DNA from: Microcystis wesenbergii NRERC-220
Lineage (GTDB): Bacteria; Cyanobacteriota; Cyanobacteriia; Cyanobacteriales; Microcystaceae
Reading direction: 5' to 3'
DNA: 64,000 bases
Assembly (NCBI RefSeq): GCF_032027425.1
Contig: NZ_JAVSJA010000001.1
Coordinates: 248,001-312,000 of the forward strand
Part shown: positions 1 through 10,824 of the stretch, one piece after another
Position numbering within the stretch: the stretch's first letter is position 1
How the letters are laid out: the number at the start of each line of letters is the position of its first letter
Notes under the pieces: model-generated
What the model was told of the DNA's origin: nothing
Databases searched by the model: none
Seen by the model: the letters and a program-made list of their open reading frames with translations, nothing else
Position numbers and translations under genes: made by a program

Positions 1-1
1 A

Positions 2-403
2 GTCTCGACAGAAAATGGAGCTAGGGGATTTTTTGTTACTTACTTAACCAGCGATTTATCCTATACGAAATATCCTAGTTTAGAAGTAATCACTGCTTTA
101 AAAACTTCCCCGATATTGGTCAATGAATTATTAGTCAAAAATCTAGCTATGTCCACGGCAATGGTCATCTATCATCGCGGTCAAGGAGACGAAGAAAACG
201 CCCAAGGTTCTGAGAAAGTCCAAGAAAAAACCTGTCAACTAATTAAACAGTTATTATCGCCGTCCTTAGGGGAAAAATTACAACAATTAGCCACCAGTTT
301 AAACACAGGACAAGGAGAATATCAAGCCTTTCTAGAGCGCTGGGGATATGACGATTGCCAACGTCAGGCGATCGCAGAAATCATTCAACCTTTTCTCCAC
401 TAA
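2..403 (+). CDS. Hypothetical protein, 5' end outside the window
   Basis: The reading frame is open from the first bases of the window to TAA at 401-403, so the start lies upstream and about 133 C-terminal residues are visible. A TTG inside (115-117) is followed by a plausible peptide, but the upstream codons read as normal protein and continue the same chain. The visible part is soluble, helix-rich and glutamine-rich, with no membrane segment and no catalytic motif I recognise. Its 3' end overlaps by about 20 bp the 3' end of a small minus-strand reading frame. Function unknown. Confidence 0.7.
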   Translation, partial: VSTENGARGFFVTYLTSDLSYTKYPSLEVITALKTSPILVNELLVKNLAMSTAMVIYHRGQGDEENAQGSEKVQEKTCQLIKQLLSPSLGEKLQQLATSLNTGQGEYQAFLERWGYDDCQRQAIAEIIQPFLH

Positions 404-548
404 CTAGCTGATTTTTGGCCAAAGCCTTAGCCTGAAATAGGGACTGTTCAGCCCGATCAATTAACTCTTTTACCTCTTGTTTGGTGCTAAAATGGCCTAG
501 TTTCAGCAAATCCCCAGCAAAGGCCTTAACCTGGGGGAGTTTTGGCAT
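381..548 (-). CDS. Possible small hypothetical protein (55 aa)
   Basis: A minus-strand frame opens with ATG at 548; an in-frame GTG ten codons earlier is a less likely start. The product would be a short, strongly helical, charged peptide (PKLPQVKAFAGDLLKLGH near the N-terminus). It ends inside the last codons of the plus-strand gene before it. The amphipathic pattern argues for a real small protein, but no known family is recognised and a chance frame cannot be excluded. Confidence 0.4.
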   Translation of the reverse strand: MPKLPQVKAFAGDLLKLGHFSTKQEVKELIDRAEQSLFQAKALAKNQLVSGEKVE

Positions 549-620
549 AGCTGGAACAAAATCAAGGCATTTAACCACTGTACTGGTATTTCCTAGTCAA
601 CTTTGGGCAGGAAAATCCCA

Positions 621-692
621 AGCCGATGATGGGATTTGAACCCACGACCAATTGATTACGAATCAACTACTCTACCACTGAGCTACATCGGC
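621..692 (-). tRNA. tRNA-Thr (anticodon CGU)
   Basis: On the minus strand a full cloverleaf can be drawn: acceptor stem GCCGATG paired with CATCGGC, a D-arm with AGCTCAGTGGTAGAG, an anticodon stem GTTGA/TCAAT with loop TTCGTAA (anticodon CGT), and a T-arm with GGTTCAAATCC. The discriminator base is U at 621. CCA is not encoded. The length is 72 nt. This tRNA decodes ACG threonine codons. Confidence 0.95.
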
Positions 693-751
693 ACATTGCC
701 AATTCCCGATTATATCACGGACAATAGATACACAGCTAGAAAAATTTTTTT

Positions 752-1006
752 ATGAGCAAATCCCCTCGACTCGATCCCCAAAAATACGCCCGCTTGAAAG
801 CGGAGGCGGCCAATCCCTACCGAGGACTGCGGCAGTTTATCTATCTCGGTTTAGGTGCTTCTGGTTTTATTGGTGCGGTGGTTTTTCTGGCCCAATTAGC
901 GGCAGCAAGGGACGTAGCCACCGCCTTACCCAATTTTGCCCTACAAATCGGGGTGGTGGCCCTGATGATTTGGTTATTTCGTCGGGAAAAAAAAGCTGGC
1001 GGTTGA
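752..1006 (+). CDS. DUF3493 (LPA1/Rep27-like) small membrane protein
   Basis: An 84-residue protein with a charged N-terminus (about residues 1-24, ending NPYRGLRQF) and two hydrophobic segments (about 27-50 and 59-76), closed by a basic RREKKAGG tail. This matches the cyanobacterial and plastid family annotated DUF3493, or low PSII accumulation 1/Rep27, linked in plants to photosystem II assembly. The family call is from memory of the NPYRGLR signature and topology. It would sit in the thylakoid or plasma membrane. It stands alone just downstream of the divergent tRNA-Thr. Confidence 0.75.
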   Translation: MSKSPRLDPQKYARLKAEAANPYRGLRQFIYLGLGASGFIGAVVFLAQLAAARDVATALPNFALQIGVVALMIWLFRREKKAGG

Positions 1007-1227
1007 GGTAGTAGCGGCTGATAGCCAAAACGGTCTCTTTCCCCAGAGAATAAAAGTTAACATTAACTCCAATATTTCTGTGTTATGATCGGAGGGAGAG
1101 TCAAGATTGGTGTTCAAGTTCGTTTTCAGTATTAATTCGGTAAGTCTTTTACTTTAGTATTGTTCGGCTTCTCCCTGAATTTTGTGTCTCCACACCGTTT
1201 CGAGTATTGATCGAGGATTCAAGTATT

Positions 1228-1521
1228 ATGTCTATTTTTGTTGGTAATCTCTCTTACGAGATTTCCCAAGAAGATCTGGTCGATGTCTTTGCAGAGTACG
1301 GCAAGGTTAAGAGGGTTCATATTCCCGTTGACAAAGAGACACAGCGCAAACGCGGTTTCGCCTTCGTGGAAATGGAAAGTAAAGCCCAGGAAGCCGCCGC
1401 AATTGAGGCACTAGATGGTGCTGACTGGATGGGGCGATCAATTAAAGTTAACGAAGCCCGCGAGCGTGAAGAGCGCGCACCCTTCAATGGTGGTGGTGGT
1501 GACAGAAAAAAACGCTATTAA
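1228..1521 (+). CDS. RRM-type RNA-binding protein (cyanobacterial Rbp)
   Basis: A 97-residue single RNA-recognition-motif protein. RNP2 reads IFVGNL at residues 3-8 and RNP1 KRGFAFVEM at about 42-50, followed by a short Gly- and Arg-rich tail (NGGGGDRKKRY). This is the layout of cyanobacterial Rbp proteins, many of them cold-induced and involved in mRNA handling. I chose ATG at 1228 because RNP2 must begin almost at the N-terminus; the TTG at 1207 would add residues unlike the family. A long leader of about 220 bp precedes it, with TATGAT near 1083 as a possible -10. A terminator follows directly. Confidence 0.93.
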   Translation: MSIFVGNLSYEISQEDLVDVFAEYGKVKRVHIPVDKETQRKRGFAFVEMESKAQEAAAIEALDGADWMGRSIKVNEAREREERAPFNGGGGDRKKRY

Positions 1522-1546
1522 GCTTTTTTTGTGAATAATTGTGGGA

Positions 1547-1572
1547 GGGTGGACAGGGTTCACCCTTTTTTT
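1547..1572 (+). terminator. Rho-independent terminator after the RRM gene
   Basis: GGGTGGA pairs with TTCACCC (one G-U) around a 5-nt loop and is followed by seven T. It lies 26 bp after the stop codon at 1521. Confidence 0.85.
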
Positions 1573-1577
1573 GTCCA

Positions 1578-1684
1578 TAAGCTAAGACGCATCTTAACCG
1601 CCTATCCTTAGATTAGCCCACCCCCCCTTGCCTCTTGCAAGAGTGCCTCATCTCAACAAGCAATTTAAATGTGCGGGCAGCTTA
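1578..1684. repeat. MITE-like repeat, family A (TAAGCT ends), copy 1
   Basis: A noncoding unit beginning TAAGCTAAGACGCAT and ending GTGCGGGCAGCTTA, so the outer ends are inverted. A second full copy lies at 53099-53228 and half a copy in reverse orientation at 23300-23345. All share the inner stretch CAACAAGCAATTTAAATG. The centre carries GCCTCTTGCAAGAGTGCCTC. No reading frame is present, so any mobility would need a transposase supplied elsewhere. Confidence 0.75.
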
Positions 1685-1824
1685 ATTACGATCGCCGTTT
1701 CGCTCAAAACCAATAGAAATCTAAATGTCTGAGTCTCTCTAAAAGGTAACAAGTAAACTATAAAGGATATCGTCATCAGGTATGATCGGCGATCAACTCC
1801 CGAATATATGGACAACAAAAACCG

Positions 1825-4344
1825 ATGGAGACAACCTATATAGCTGATGGGCGCGAAGCGCTTCAATGCCCCACTTTAATTGAAGATGATCGCACGGGCA
1901 TGAGTCCCGAAACCCTAAAACGGGCTTTTCTGGACAATCTGTTTTATTTGCAAGGGGTTAACCGCACTAATGCTAGTCCCTACAATTACTATGTCGCCCT
2001 TGCCTACACCGTTCGCGATCGCCTGCTGCGTCGTTTTCTGAAATCCACCGACACCTACAAACAAGAAAAAGTTAAACTCGTCTGCTATTTCTCCGCCGAA
2101 TTTCTCATGGGGCGGTATTTAGGTAATAATCTGGCTAATTTGGGTATTTATGACCTAATCAAAGAGACGATCGAGGAATTAGGTCTTGATTTTGAGGAAA
2201 TTATCGAACAGGAACCGGATCCCGGCCTCGGCAACGGCGGTTTAGGGCGTTTAGCGGCTTGTTTCCTCGATTCCCTCGCTTCCCTAGAAATTCCCGCCAT
2301 CGGTTACGGGATCCGCTACGAATTTGGCATTTTCCATCAAATCATCCAAAACGGTTGGCAGGTGGAAATCCCCGATAACTGGCTACGCTTCGGCAATCCT
2401 TGGGAATTACCCCGTCCCGATGAAAGTGTGGAAGTAAAACTGGGGGGCCGGACGGAAATCTATCACGATGATAAGGGACAGGAACGGGTCCAATGGCTGC
2501 CGGAACGTCGGATTTTAGCCATTCCCCACGATACCCCCGTCCCGGGGTACAAAACCAACACGGTTAATGCTTTGCGTCTCTGGAAAGCAGAAGCGAGTGA
2601 ATCGTTTAATTTTGAGGCTTTTAACGCCGGGTTATACGATCAATCCGTGGCTGAAAAAATGGACGCAGAAACCATTTCTAAAGTCCTTTATCCCAACGAT
2701 AACACCCCCGCCGGTCGAGAATTACGTCTCGCCCAACAATACTTTTTTGTGGCCGCTTCCCTGCAAGATTTAATTCGCATTCACCTAAAAAGCCACAAAA
2801 ATCTGCAAAACTTCCACGAAACCGCCGCTATTCAACTGAACGACACTCACCCCGCCATTGCGATCGCTGAGTTAATGCGTTTGTTAGTGGATGAAAACGG
2901 CTTAGAATGGTCAAAAGCTTGGACAATTACCCAAAAAACCTTCGCTTATACCAATCATACCCTATTGCCAGAAGCCCTAGAACGTTGGTCAGCGGCTCTA
3001 CTCGGCAAACTGCTGCCCCGACATCTAGAAATTATCTATCTGATCAATCACTTTTTCCTCGAGGATGTGCGGACTTGGTTTCCCGATAACGAGGAATTAT
3101 TGGGCAAATTGTCGATAGTTGAAGAAGCTGGTTGGGGTAATAAACAAATTCGCATGGCTAATTTAGCCTGTGTGGGTAGTCACTCGATTAACGGAGTCGC
3201 TGCCTTACACACAGAGTTACTGCAAAAAGACACCCTGAAAGAGTTTGCCATGCTCTGGCCGGAAAAATTCTACAATAAAACCAATGGTGTCACCCCGCGC
3301 CGGTGGATTTTATTGAGCAATCCCCAATTATCGGCACTATTTACCGAAAAAATCGGCGATGATTGGTTAAAAGACCTGAAGGAATTGCGAAAACTGGAAC
3401 AATACCTTGATGATCCTGAATTCCGTCAGCGTTGGTATGAAATTAAACAGGCGAATAAGGCCGATTTAGCGGCTTATATGCTGAAAACCCGCAATATCGA
3501 GGTGGATGTTAATTCGATTTTCGATGTGCAGGTAAAACGGATTCACGAATACAAACGCCAACATCTGGCAGTTCTGCACATTATCGCCCTTTATAATCGC
3601 ATTAAACAGAACCCCCACGTCGATATCGTGCCGCGCACTTTTATCTTTGGTGGTAAGGCAGCCCCCGGTTACTTTATGGCGAAGTTAATTATTAAGTTAA
3701 CTAATGCTGTAGCTGAAATTGTTAATAAGGATCCCGATGTCAGAGGTCGTTTAAAAGTGGTTTTCCTGCCTAACTTTAACGTTTCTTTGGGTCAGCGCAT
3801 CTATCCTTCGGCGGATCTTTCCGAACAGATTTCCACGGCGGGTAAGGAGGCTTCCGGAACTGGTAACATGAAGTTTGCCATGAATGGCTCCCTCACCATC
3901 GGAACTCTGGACGGCGCTAATATCGAAATTCGCGAGGAAGCAGGGGCAGAAAATTTCTTCCTTTTTGGCTTGACAGCAGAAGAAGTTTATGCTAAGAAGG
4001 CCCACGGTTATGAACCGATGAGCTATTACAAAAATAATCGCGAATTGAAGGGAGTGATCGATCGAATTAAAAGTGGTTATTTTAGCCATGGTGACACGGA
4101 ATTATTCAGGCCGATCGTTGATTCGCTCCTCTACGATGACCAGTATATGCTTTTAGCTGATTATCAATCCTACGCTGATTGTCAAGAACAGGTAAGTCAA
4201 GCTTATCGCGATCGGGACAAGTGGACGCGGATGTCGATTCTCAACTCGGTTCGTATGGCGAAATTCTCTAGCGATCGCACAATCTGGGAATATTGTCAAG
4301 AGATTTGGAAAGTTAATCCGGTCAAGATTAGTTTAGAAGACTAA
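1825..4344 (+). CDS. glgP: Glycogen phosphorylase
   Basis: An 839-residue protein with the full glycogen/starch phosphorylase family sequence. It releases glucose 1-phosphate from alpha-1,4-glucan ends using pyridoxal phosphate. The cofactor lysine lies in GTGNMKFAMNGSL at about residue 683, followed by TIGTLDGANIEI. The N-terminal half has the conserved EPDPGLGNGGLGRLAACF and GYGIRYEFGIF. Length and both domains are complete. ATG 1825 is the first in-frame start; homologs often begin near the SPETLKRAFLDNLFY region, so the first residues are less certain. HIP1 sites lie inside the gene. It partners functionally with the GH57 branching enzyme 50 kb away. A strong terminator follows. Confidence 0.97.
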   Translation: METTYIADGREALQCPTLIEDDRTGMSPETLKRAFLDNLFYLQGVNRTNASPYNYYVALAYTVRDRLLRRFLKSTDTYKQEKVKLVCYFSAEFLMGRYLGNNLANLGIYDLIKETIEELGLDFEEIIEQEPDPGLGNGGLGRLAACFLDSLASLEIPAIGYGIRYEFGIFHQIIQNGWQVEIPDNWLRFGNPWELPRPDESVEVKLGGRTEIYHDDKGQERVQWLPERRILAIPHDTPVPGYKTNTVNALRLWKAEASESFNFEAFNAGLYDQSVAEKMDAETISKVLYPNDNTPAGRELRLAQQYFFVAASLQDLIRIHLKSHKNLQNFHETAAIQLNDTHPAIAIAELMRLLVDENGLEWSKAWTITQKTFAYTNHTLLPEALERWSAALLGKLLPRHLEIIYLINHFFLEDVRTWFPDNEELLGKLSIVEEAGWGNKQIRMANLACVGSHSINGVAALHTELLQKDTLKEFAMLWPEKFYNKTNGVTPRRWILLSNPQLSALFTEKIGDDWLKDLKELRKLEQYLDDPEFRQRWYEIKQANKADLAAYMLKTRNIEVDVNSIFDVQVKRIHEYKRQHLAVLHIIALYNRIKQNPHVDIVPRTFIFGGKAAPGYFMAKLIIKLTNAVAEIVNKDPDVRGRLKVVFLPNFNVSLGQRIYPSADLSEQISTAGKEASGTGNMKFAMNGSLTIGTLDGANIEIREEAGAENFFLFGLTAEEVYAKKAHGYEPMSYYKNNRELKGVIDRIKSGYFSHGDTELFRPIVDSLLYDDQYMLLADYQSYADCQEQVSQAYRDRDKWTRMSILNSVRMAKFSSDRTIWEYCQEIWKVNPVKISLED

Positions 4345-4355
4345 GAAGACGTTTC

Positions 4356-4388
4356 GGGGTGGGTTAATCTCCGCCCCAAATTTTTTTG
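4356..4388 (+). terminator. Rho-independent terminator after glgP
   Basis: GGGGTGG pairs with CCGCCCC (one T-G) over an 8-nt loop, then AAATTTTTTT. It begins 11 bp after the glgP stop. Confidence 0.85.
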
Positions 4389-4564
4389 GGTGAGAATTTA
4401 CTTTTGTCAAAAATAATTACATATTCGCAACAAAATACACTTTTTTGAGCAAATCAATGTACCCCGATTAGACAAGGCGATAAATTATTTTGTCCGCCGA
4501 GATTTTTAATCATTATAAGATTGTTTCCCTAATTGCCAAATTAACAATTACATACCGAAAAACA

Positions 4565-5494
4565 ATGACATCAAAATTTAAGTTTATTCCCCTACAATTT
4601 CCCTGGGTTGCTATCAATCCTAAACCGATTGGGGTTGTTTATTTTATCGGTGGTGCTTTCTTCGGCGCTTTTCCCAATCTGTTCTATCGTTATCTACTCA
4701 AACAAGTCTTTGAACGAGGCTATACTATTATTGCTATTCCCTATCGTTTTACTTTTCGTCATTGGAATGTTTCCATAGAAATGGTCAAAGATTTGATTGG
4801 ATTGAGAAAGGCTATTTATGAAGAAGCTAAGTTTTTAGGCTATGAAGATAACCTTGATTTGTATTTAGAGTATCCCACTGCTGGTAATCCTAATTATTTT
4901 GGGATGGGCCATAGTTTAGGGTGTAAATATATCTCGCTTTTAGAGGTTTTAAGTGATGTGGAAAACACAGAACTAGAAAAGGTTTTGAGTGGTTGTGTCG
5001 GCAAAAATCAAGCCGAAGATATCCAAAAATCGCTGAATAATACCGATGTCCATACCGTATCTTTGAAAAATCAACCCTCGCTTTTACTGGCTCCTGTAAT
5101 TGCTGGCATAGATAGTGCAATTCCCATAGCTGCTCTAGCTAAATTAGTGCAGAGTTTGGGTTTAGATGTACAGCCAAACGTGCAGGAAACCCGTTGTTTA
5201 ATTAGCAATAGTAAGCTATTTCGACTCTTGGAAATTATCGCCTTTGCTAAGGATCTACAGGCTAAAGATACGGTAGCCTGGTTCATTAAAGAACTAAGTC
5301 AACAACTCTTAAAACCAGTAGTTCCCTTAGCCAATCGCACCCATCTAGCACCCCTTGGCTGGCGCAATGGCGACCAAGAATTAGCCGATAATGTGATTAA
5401 ATCAATTCAGGAATTACGAGCTAAACTCATCTCCTGTTATCCCCAAAGTCAGGAAAAAGAGGAAGTCTTAATGAAGATGATTTCTGAAAGTTAA
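4565..5494 (+). CDS. DUF1350 family alpha/beta-hydrolase-like protein
   Basis: A 309-residue protein from ATG 4565. An in-frame TTG at 4490 would add 25 residues, but the family starts close to the FIPLQFPWVAI segment. The features fit DUF1350: an N-terminal GVVYFIGGAFFGAFPNLFYR strand-helix region and a nucleophile-elbow-like GMGHSLGCK at about residue 117, as in alpha/beta hydrolases. A clear acid/histidine pair cannot be assigned by eye, so catalytic activity is uncertain. Plant and cyanobacterial homologs are uncharacterised. Its stop codon overlaps the stop of the convergent nucleoside phosphorylase gene by three bases. Confidence 0.85.
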   Translation: MTSKFKFIPLQFPWVAINPKPIGVVYFIGGAFFGAFPNLFYRYLLKQVFERGYTIIAIPYRFTFRHWNVSIEMVKDLIGLRKAIYEEAKFLGYEDNLDLYLEYPTAGNPNYFGMGHSLGCKYISLLEVLSDVENTELEKVLSGCVGKNQAEDIQKSLNNTDVHTVSLKNQPSLLLAPVIAGIDSAIPIAALAKLVQSLGLDVQPNVQETRCLISNSKLFRLLEIIAFAKDLQAKDTVAWFIKELSQQLLKPVVPLANRTHLAPLGWRNGDQELADNVIKSIQELRAKLISCYPQSQEKEEVLMKMISES

Positions 5495-6294
5495 TCAATT
5501 GAGGATAGGGAGAGGTTGCTAACGGTCAATATTGCCACCTGAATCGCTTTTTCAATGGCTTGTTGTTTGCTTTCTAAACTAATCCCTTCCTCTTCGCTTC
5601 TTTGGGCAATCACAGCACAAATACAAGCGGCAGTAAATCCATAAACCCCCGCCATTTTAAATAAAGTTCCCGCTTCCATTTCATAATTGAGAATATTTAA
5701 ACGTCGATATTCTTCCGTAATTCCCTCTAAATGACGCTGAAGATAAGGGTTAGCAGAAGACAGGATTCTTTCCTGTCCTTCATAAAAACTATCCACAGAA
5801 GCGGTAATACCTACATGATAATTTACTCCCAAAAATTGAGCCGATTTGACTAGAGCAACTGTCAAAAAAGGATCCGCCACTGCGGGATATTCCGGAGGAG
5901 CAATATCATTAGCTGCACCTTGCCTACATAAAGCCGCTTGCGAGATAATAATATCACCAATTTTTATTCTATTTTGAATTGCGCCACAAGTACCAATACG
6001 AATAATAGTTTTAATTCCCACCTGTATTAATTCATTAACTACAATACTCAAAGATGGCGCACCCATGCCACTGGTAGCCAGAAGAATTGGGGTAGAATTA
6101 TCTAGGTAGCCAAGATAACTATTTAATCCGCGATAATCCGATAGTAAACGTGCATTTTGTAAATAAGTTTCAGCAATATAGCGCGAGCGTTCTGGTTCCC
6201 CCGATAATAGGGTGATAGTCGGTTTTACTGTGCCTAAATCCTCACTGCTAAAGTTGAGATGATAGGGTTTTTGGTGAGATAAGTTATTGGACAT
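5491..6294 (-). CDS. Nucleoside phosphorylase, uridine phosphorylase-like
   Basis: A 267-residue member of the PNP/UDP family, which cleaves nucleosides with phosphate to a base and ribose 1-phosphate. Visible motifs are the phosphate-site GEPERSRYIAE near residue 32, IRIGTCGAIQ near 98, and YEMEAGTLFKMAGVYG near 200, whose Glu contacts the ribose. The MEAGTLF form is closer to uridine phosphorylase than to purine phosphorylases, but the base specificity is an inference. It would work in pyrimidine salvage, as does upp at 22.3 kb. The gene is monocistronic. Confidence 0.85.
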   Translation of the reverse strand: MSNNLSHQKPYHLNFSSEDLGTVKPTITLLSGEPERSRYIAETYLQNARLLSDYRGLNSYLGYLDNSTPILLATSGMGAPSLSIVVNELIQVGIKTIIRIGTCGAIQNRIKIGDIIISQAALCRQGAANDIAPPEYPAVADPFLTVALVKSAQFLGVNYHVGITASVDSFYEGQERILSSANPYLQRHLEGITEEYRRLNILNYEMEAGTLFKMAGVYGFTAACICAVIAQRSEEEGISLESKQQAIEKAIQVAILTVSNLSLSSID

Positions 6295-6405
6295 TTAAAT
6301 TAAATTAAGAGCAGTTACTTTGGTTAAATAGGCTTTTGGTTATTATAACAACTTTAGGTTTAAATTGAAATTAAATATTTAATTATTGACAAAAGAGAAT
6401 CAAGC

Positions 6406-7050
6406 TTAAGGACGACTATTGATGTTAAGTTCTTGCACTAATTCCTGTACTGTGGTTGAGGGATTGGCATCAAAAGGATGTTTTTTTGCTTCATCTCTAT
6501 CTTGAATAAGTTTTGCTGCATTAGTGATTGCTGTTGTCTGGTATGGCTTTAATTTTTCGTACATATCCTCTCGATTTTTTGCATATTGTTCTTTTTCGTT
6601 TAATAATTTACACTTTTTCATCTGAGTATTTAAAATTTTTGGGTATTCACTTCGGGATGTGGCAATATCCAGATATTGAAAGTGTAAAATAAACCAAATT
6701 TCAAAAGCTTCATTAGAATAGGCAATCTTGATATTTTTTTGTTTAGCCAGTCCTTCCGCTTGATTAAATTGCTCTTTAGAACAGTTATCTTTATCAAAAA
6801 CGCACCAGATTTGATCAAATGAGTCATCTTTTTTTAGATTATCTATCATCTTAATAGCTTTGTTGACTAAACTCAAGCTATTTTTACCTTCACCTTTCAC
6901 CATAAATTCAATTTTATTAGGAACAGTAAAAGCCTTAAAATAGTTAACTTCAGTTTTTTCTCCCTCGCAAACAATTAAAAATCTTTTTCTTGTTTCTCTA
7001 GTCTTAATTTGGCGACGCAAATAATCGGAAGTATTCCTATTTTTACCCAT
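6406..7050 (-). CDS. RloB-like protein (TOPRIM-type partner of RloA)
   Basis: A 214-residue protein. ATG 7050 is preferred over an in-frame TTG at 7062 because it leaves a 1-bp gap to the upstream gene. It reads FLIVCEGEKTEVNYF at about residues 24-38 and IWCVFDKDN at 81-89. The acidic residue after the first strand and the later DxD (D86, D88) resemble a TOPRIM metal site, as proposed for RloB and AbiL-type proteins. NEAFEIWFILHF at 113-124 is another family hallmark. With the ATPase it forms an RloA/RloB pair, known from restriction loci and from lactococcal AbiL abortive infection. Which substrate it cuts is not known from the sequence. Confidence 0.85.
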   Translation of the reverse strand: MGKNRNTSDYLRRQIKTRETRKRFLIVCEGEKTEVNYFKAFTVPNKIEFMVKGEGKNSLSLVNKAIKMIDNLKKDDSFDQIWCVFDKDNCSKEQFNQAEGLAKQKNIKIAYSNEAFEIWFILHFQYLDIATSRSEYPKILNTQMKKCKLLNEKEQYAKNREDMYEKLKPYQTTAITNAAKLIQDRDEAKKHPFDANPSTTVQELVQELNINSRP

Positions 7051-7051
7051 A

Positions 7052-8344
7052 CTAATTACCAATAATTGTACTTAAATTACCAATAAAAGGTATTGCTCCA
7101 TAACGACCTTGAATATAATCTTTTTCAAAGGTATTATTATTATTAATATCAGCAAATTCCACCAAAGAATATAAATCTGTTGCTCCTTGATGATTTTTTT
7201 CGGTAAACCAAATTTGATCCCTCCTTAAAAATTTATGACTAAGTAAATTAATATCGTGAGTAGTAAAAATAAGTTGAGCATTTTTGGGATTAGTTTTCTG
7301 AGAATTAAATAATTCGATTATACTTCTAGTCATTAAAGGATGAAGTCTGGCATCCAATTCATCAATTACTAAAACTTCCCCTCTTTGCAAAGTGTCTAAA
7401 ATCGGTGCTGACAGAGCCAAAATCTTTTTAGTTCCATCAGATTCATGATTGTCCATATCAAAAATTTCTAACTCAATCATTTTACCTGTTGAGTCATACT
7501 TTGGATGATAGGTTTTTATGGTAGCGGACTTTATTTCACCGCTAGAGTCACTGATGATATTTCTGACAACATCCTGTAAATCTTGCGGGAAACTATCTAA
7601 GGAAATTTTTCTCGTTTCTGTTTCTAGGTTGAGATTGTCAATACTTAAATCTAATTTTTTAATTAACTTAGTCACATCATAAATCAAATCTTGTCTATCA
7701 GAAAGATACTCAAGCGTAATCTCTTTTAATAATTCCACATTTAACCCAGACACAACACCTAAGTGACTAAACCAAGAGACAATTTCCACCGCTAGAGAAT
7801 TATTAAATTGAGCCGCTAGTGATAAAAACAGAGTATTTTTTTTGGTCAATCCTCTTAGTATATTACCTTGTTCAATATTTTTGCTATATTCTATTTTATC
7901 GTCTTGCCGATTAAAAATTTTAGTTTCACGACTTCTGGGCGTACAAAATAACCATTCGGAAACTACTCGCTTTTGAGTTACTTCAAATCCATATCTATAA
8001 GTTTTATTTTTTAGCTGAAAAACTATTTCAAAAAAGGATGGTTTATCAACAGTTTCGGTACTTAATCTAAAGTGTTCCACATCTATTTTGTCAGTGATTT
8101 GTAATTTTGCAGAATTCATGACAAACCGTCGCATAAAATTGAATGCCAGAATTAAATTACTCTTACCACTGGCATTTGCTCCATAAATAGCGGCACTTTT
8201 CAGTAAACTAATTTGTTGATTAACCTTAAAAACATTATTTTTATCAAGCTCATCATTACCACAGGCATCCTCCGCAGCTACCATGCTGAGAGTGACTACA
8301 TCTTTAAAAGAGCGATAATTGCCGACACTAAATCCGATGAGCAT
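7052..8344 (-). CDS. RloA/AbiL-type AAA/ABC ATPase
   Basis: A 430-residue OLD/Rad50-like ATPase. The N-terminus MLIGFSVGNYRSFKD is typical of this class. Walker A is GANASGKS at residues 55-62, and Walker B with the catalytic acid is LVIDELDARLHP near residue 325, followed by a TTHD H-loop. A DGTKKILALSAP stretch near 300 stands in for the signature region. It is co-directional with the TOPRIM-like gene, with one base between the stop and the next ATG, so the two are surely translated together. Family members sense infection or regulate an associated nuclease. A defence role here is inferred from family and context. Confidence 0.88.
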   Translation of the reverse strand: MLIGFSVGNYRSFKDVVTLSMVAAEDACGNDELDKNNVFKVNQQISLLKSAAIYGANASGKSNLILAFNFMRRFVMNSAKLQITDKIDVEHFRLSTETVDKPSFFEIVFQLKNKTYRYGFEVTQKRVVSEWLFCTPRSRETKIFNRQDDKIEYSKNIEQGNILRGLTKKNTLFLSLAAQFNNSLAVEIVSWFSHLGVVSGLNVELLKEITLEYLSDRQDLIYDVTKLIKKLDLSIDNLNLETETRKISLDSFPQDLQDVVRNIISDSSGEIKSATIKTYHPKYDSTGKMIELEIFDMDNHESDGTKKILALSAPILDTLQRGEVLVIDELDARLHPLMTRSIIELFNSQKTNPKNAQLIFTTHDINLLSHKFLRRDQIWFTEKNHQGATDLYSLVEFADINNNNTFEKDYIQGRYGAIPFIGNLSTIIGN

Positions 8345-8454
8345 TGCATATTAACCCTAACAGTCTCTAAGGAATAAAGGAGACGATACTTTTATTTTAT
8401 GCACTTGTTGAGCATTTGAACAAGAATTGTCCTCAGAATCAGCAAACAATCACA

Positions 8455-8488
8455 GTAAAAAAGGTAAGGAATTGATTTTCCTTACCTA
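8455..8488 (-). terminator. Rho-independent terminator after chlN
   Basis: On the minus strand AGGTAAGGAA pairs with TTCCTTACCT around a 6-nt loop and is followed by TTTTTT. It lies 27 bp beyond the chlN stop. Confidence 0.8.
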
Positions 8489-8514
8489 AGAATTGTACAC
8501 TTTTGACAACAAAT

Positions 8515-10696
<2,182 letters not shown>

Positions 10697-10776
10697 TTTG
10701 TCCCCTTGGCTGAATAATGATGTTCTCTCTATTATAATTCCCAATAAGAGGGAAAAATTATCATCATCGAGTTGGG

Positions 10777-10805
10777 TGGTGGGCCAGGTTTTCCTTAACC
10801 CACCA
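10777..10805 (-). other. Inverted repeat between chlL and the DUF5331 gene
   Basis: TGGTGGG and CCCACCA flank a 15-nt loop in the gap between chlL and the next gene. No T run follows, so this is more likely an RNA processing or attenuation hairpin that lowers downstream expression than a full terminator. Confidence 0.45.
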
Positions 10806-10824
10806 GACGAGATTTTTTCCGGAA

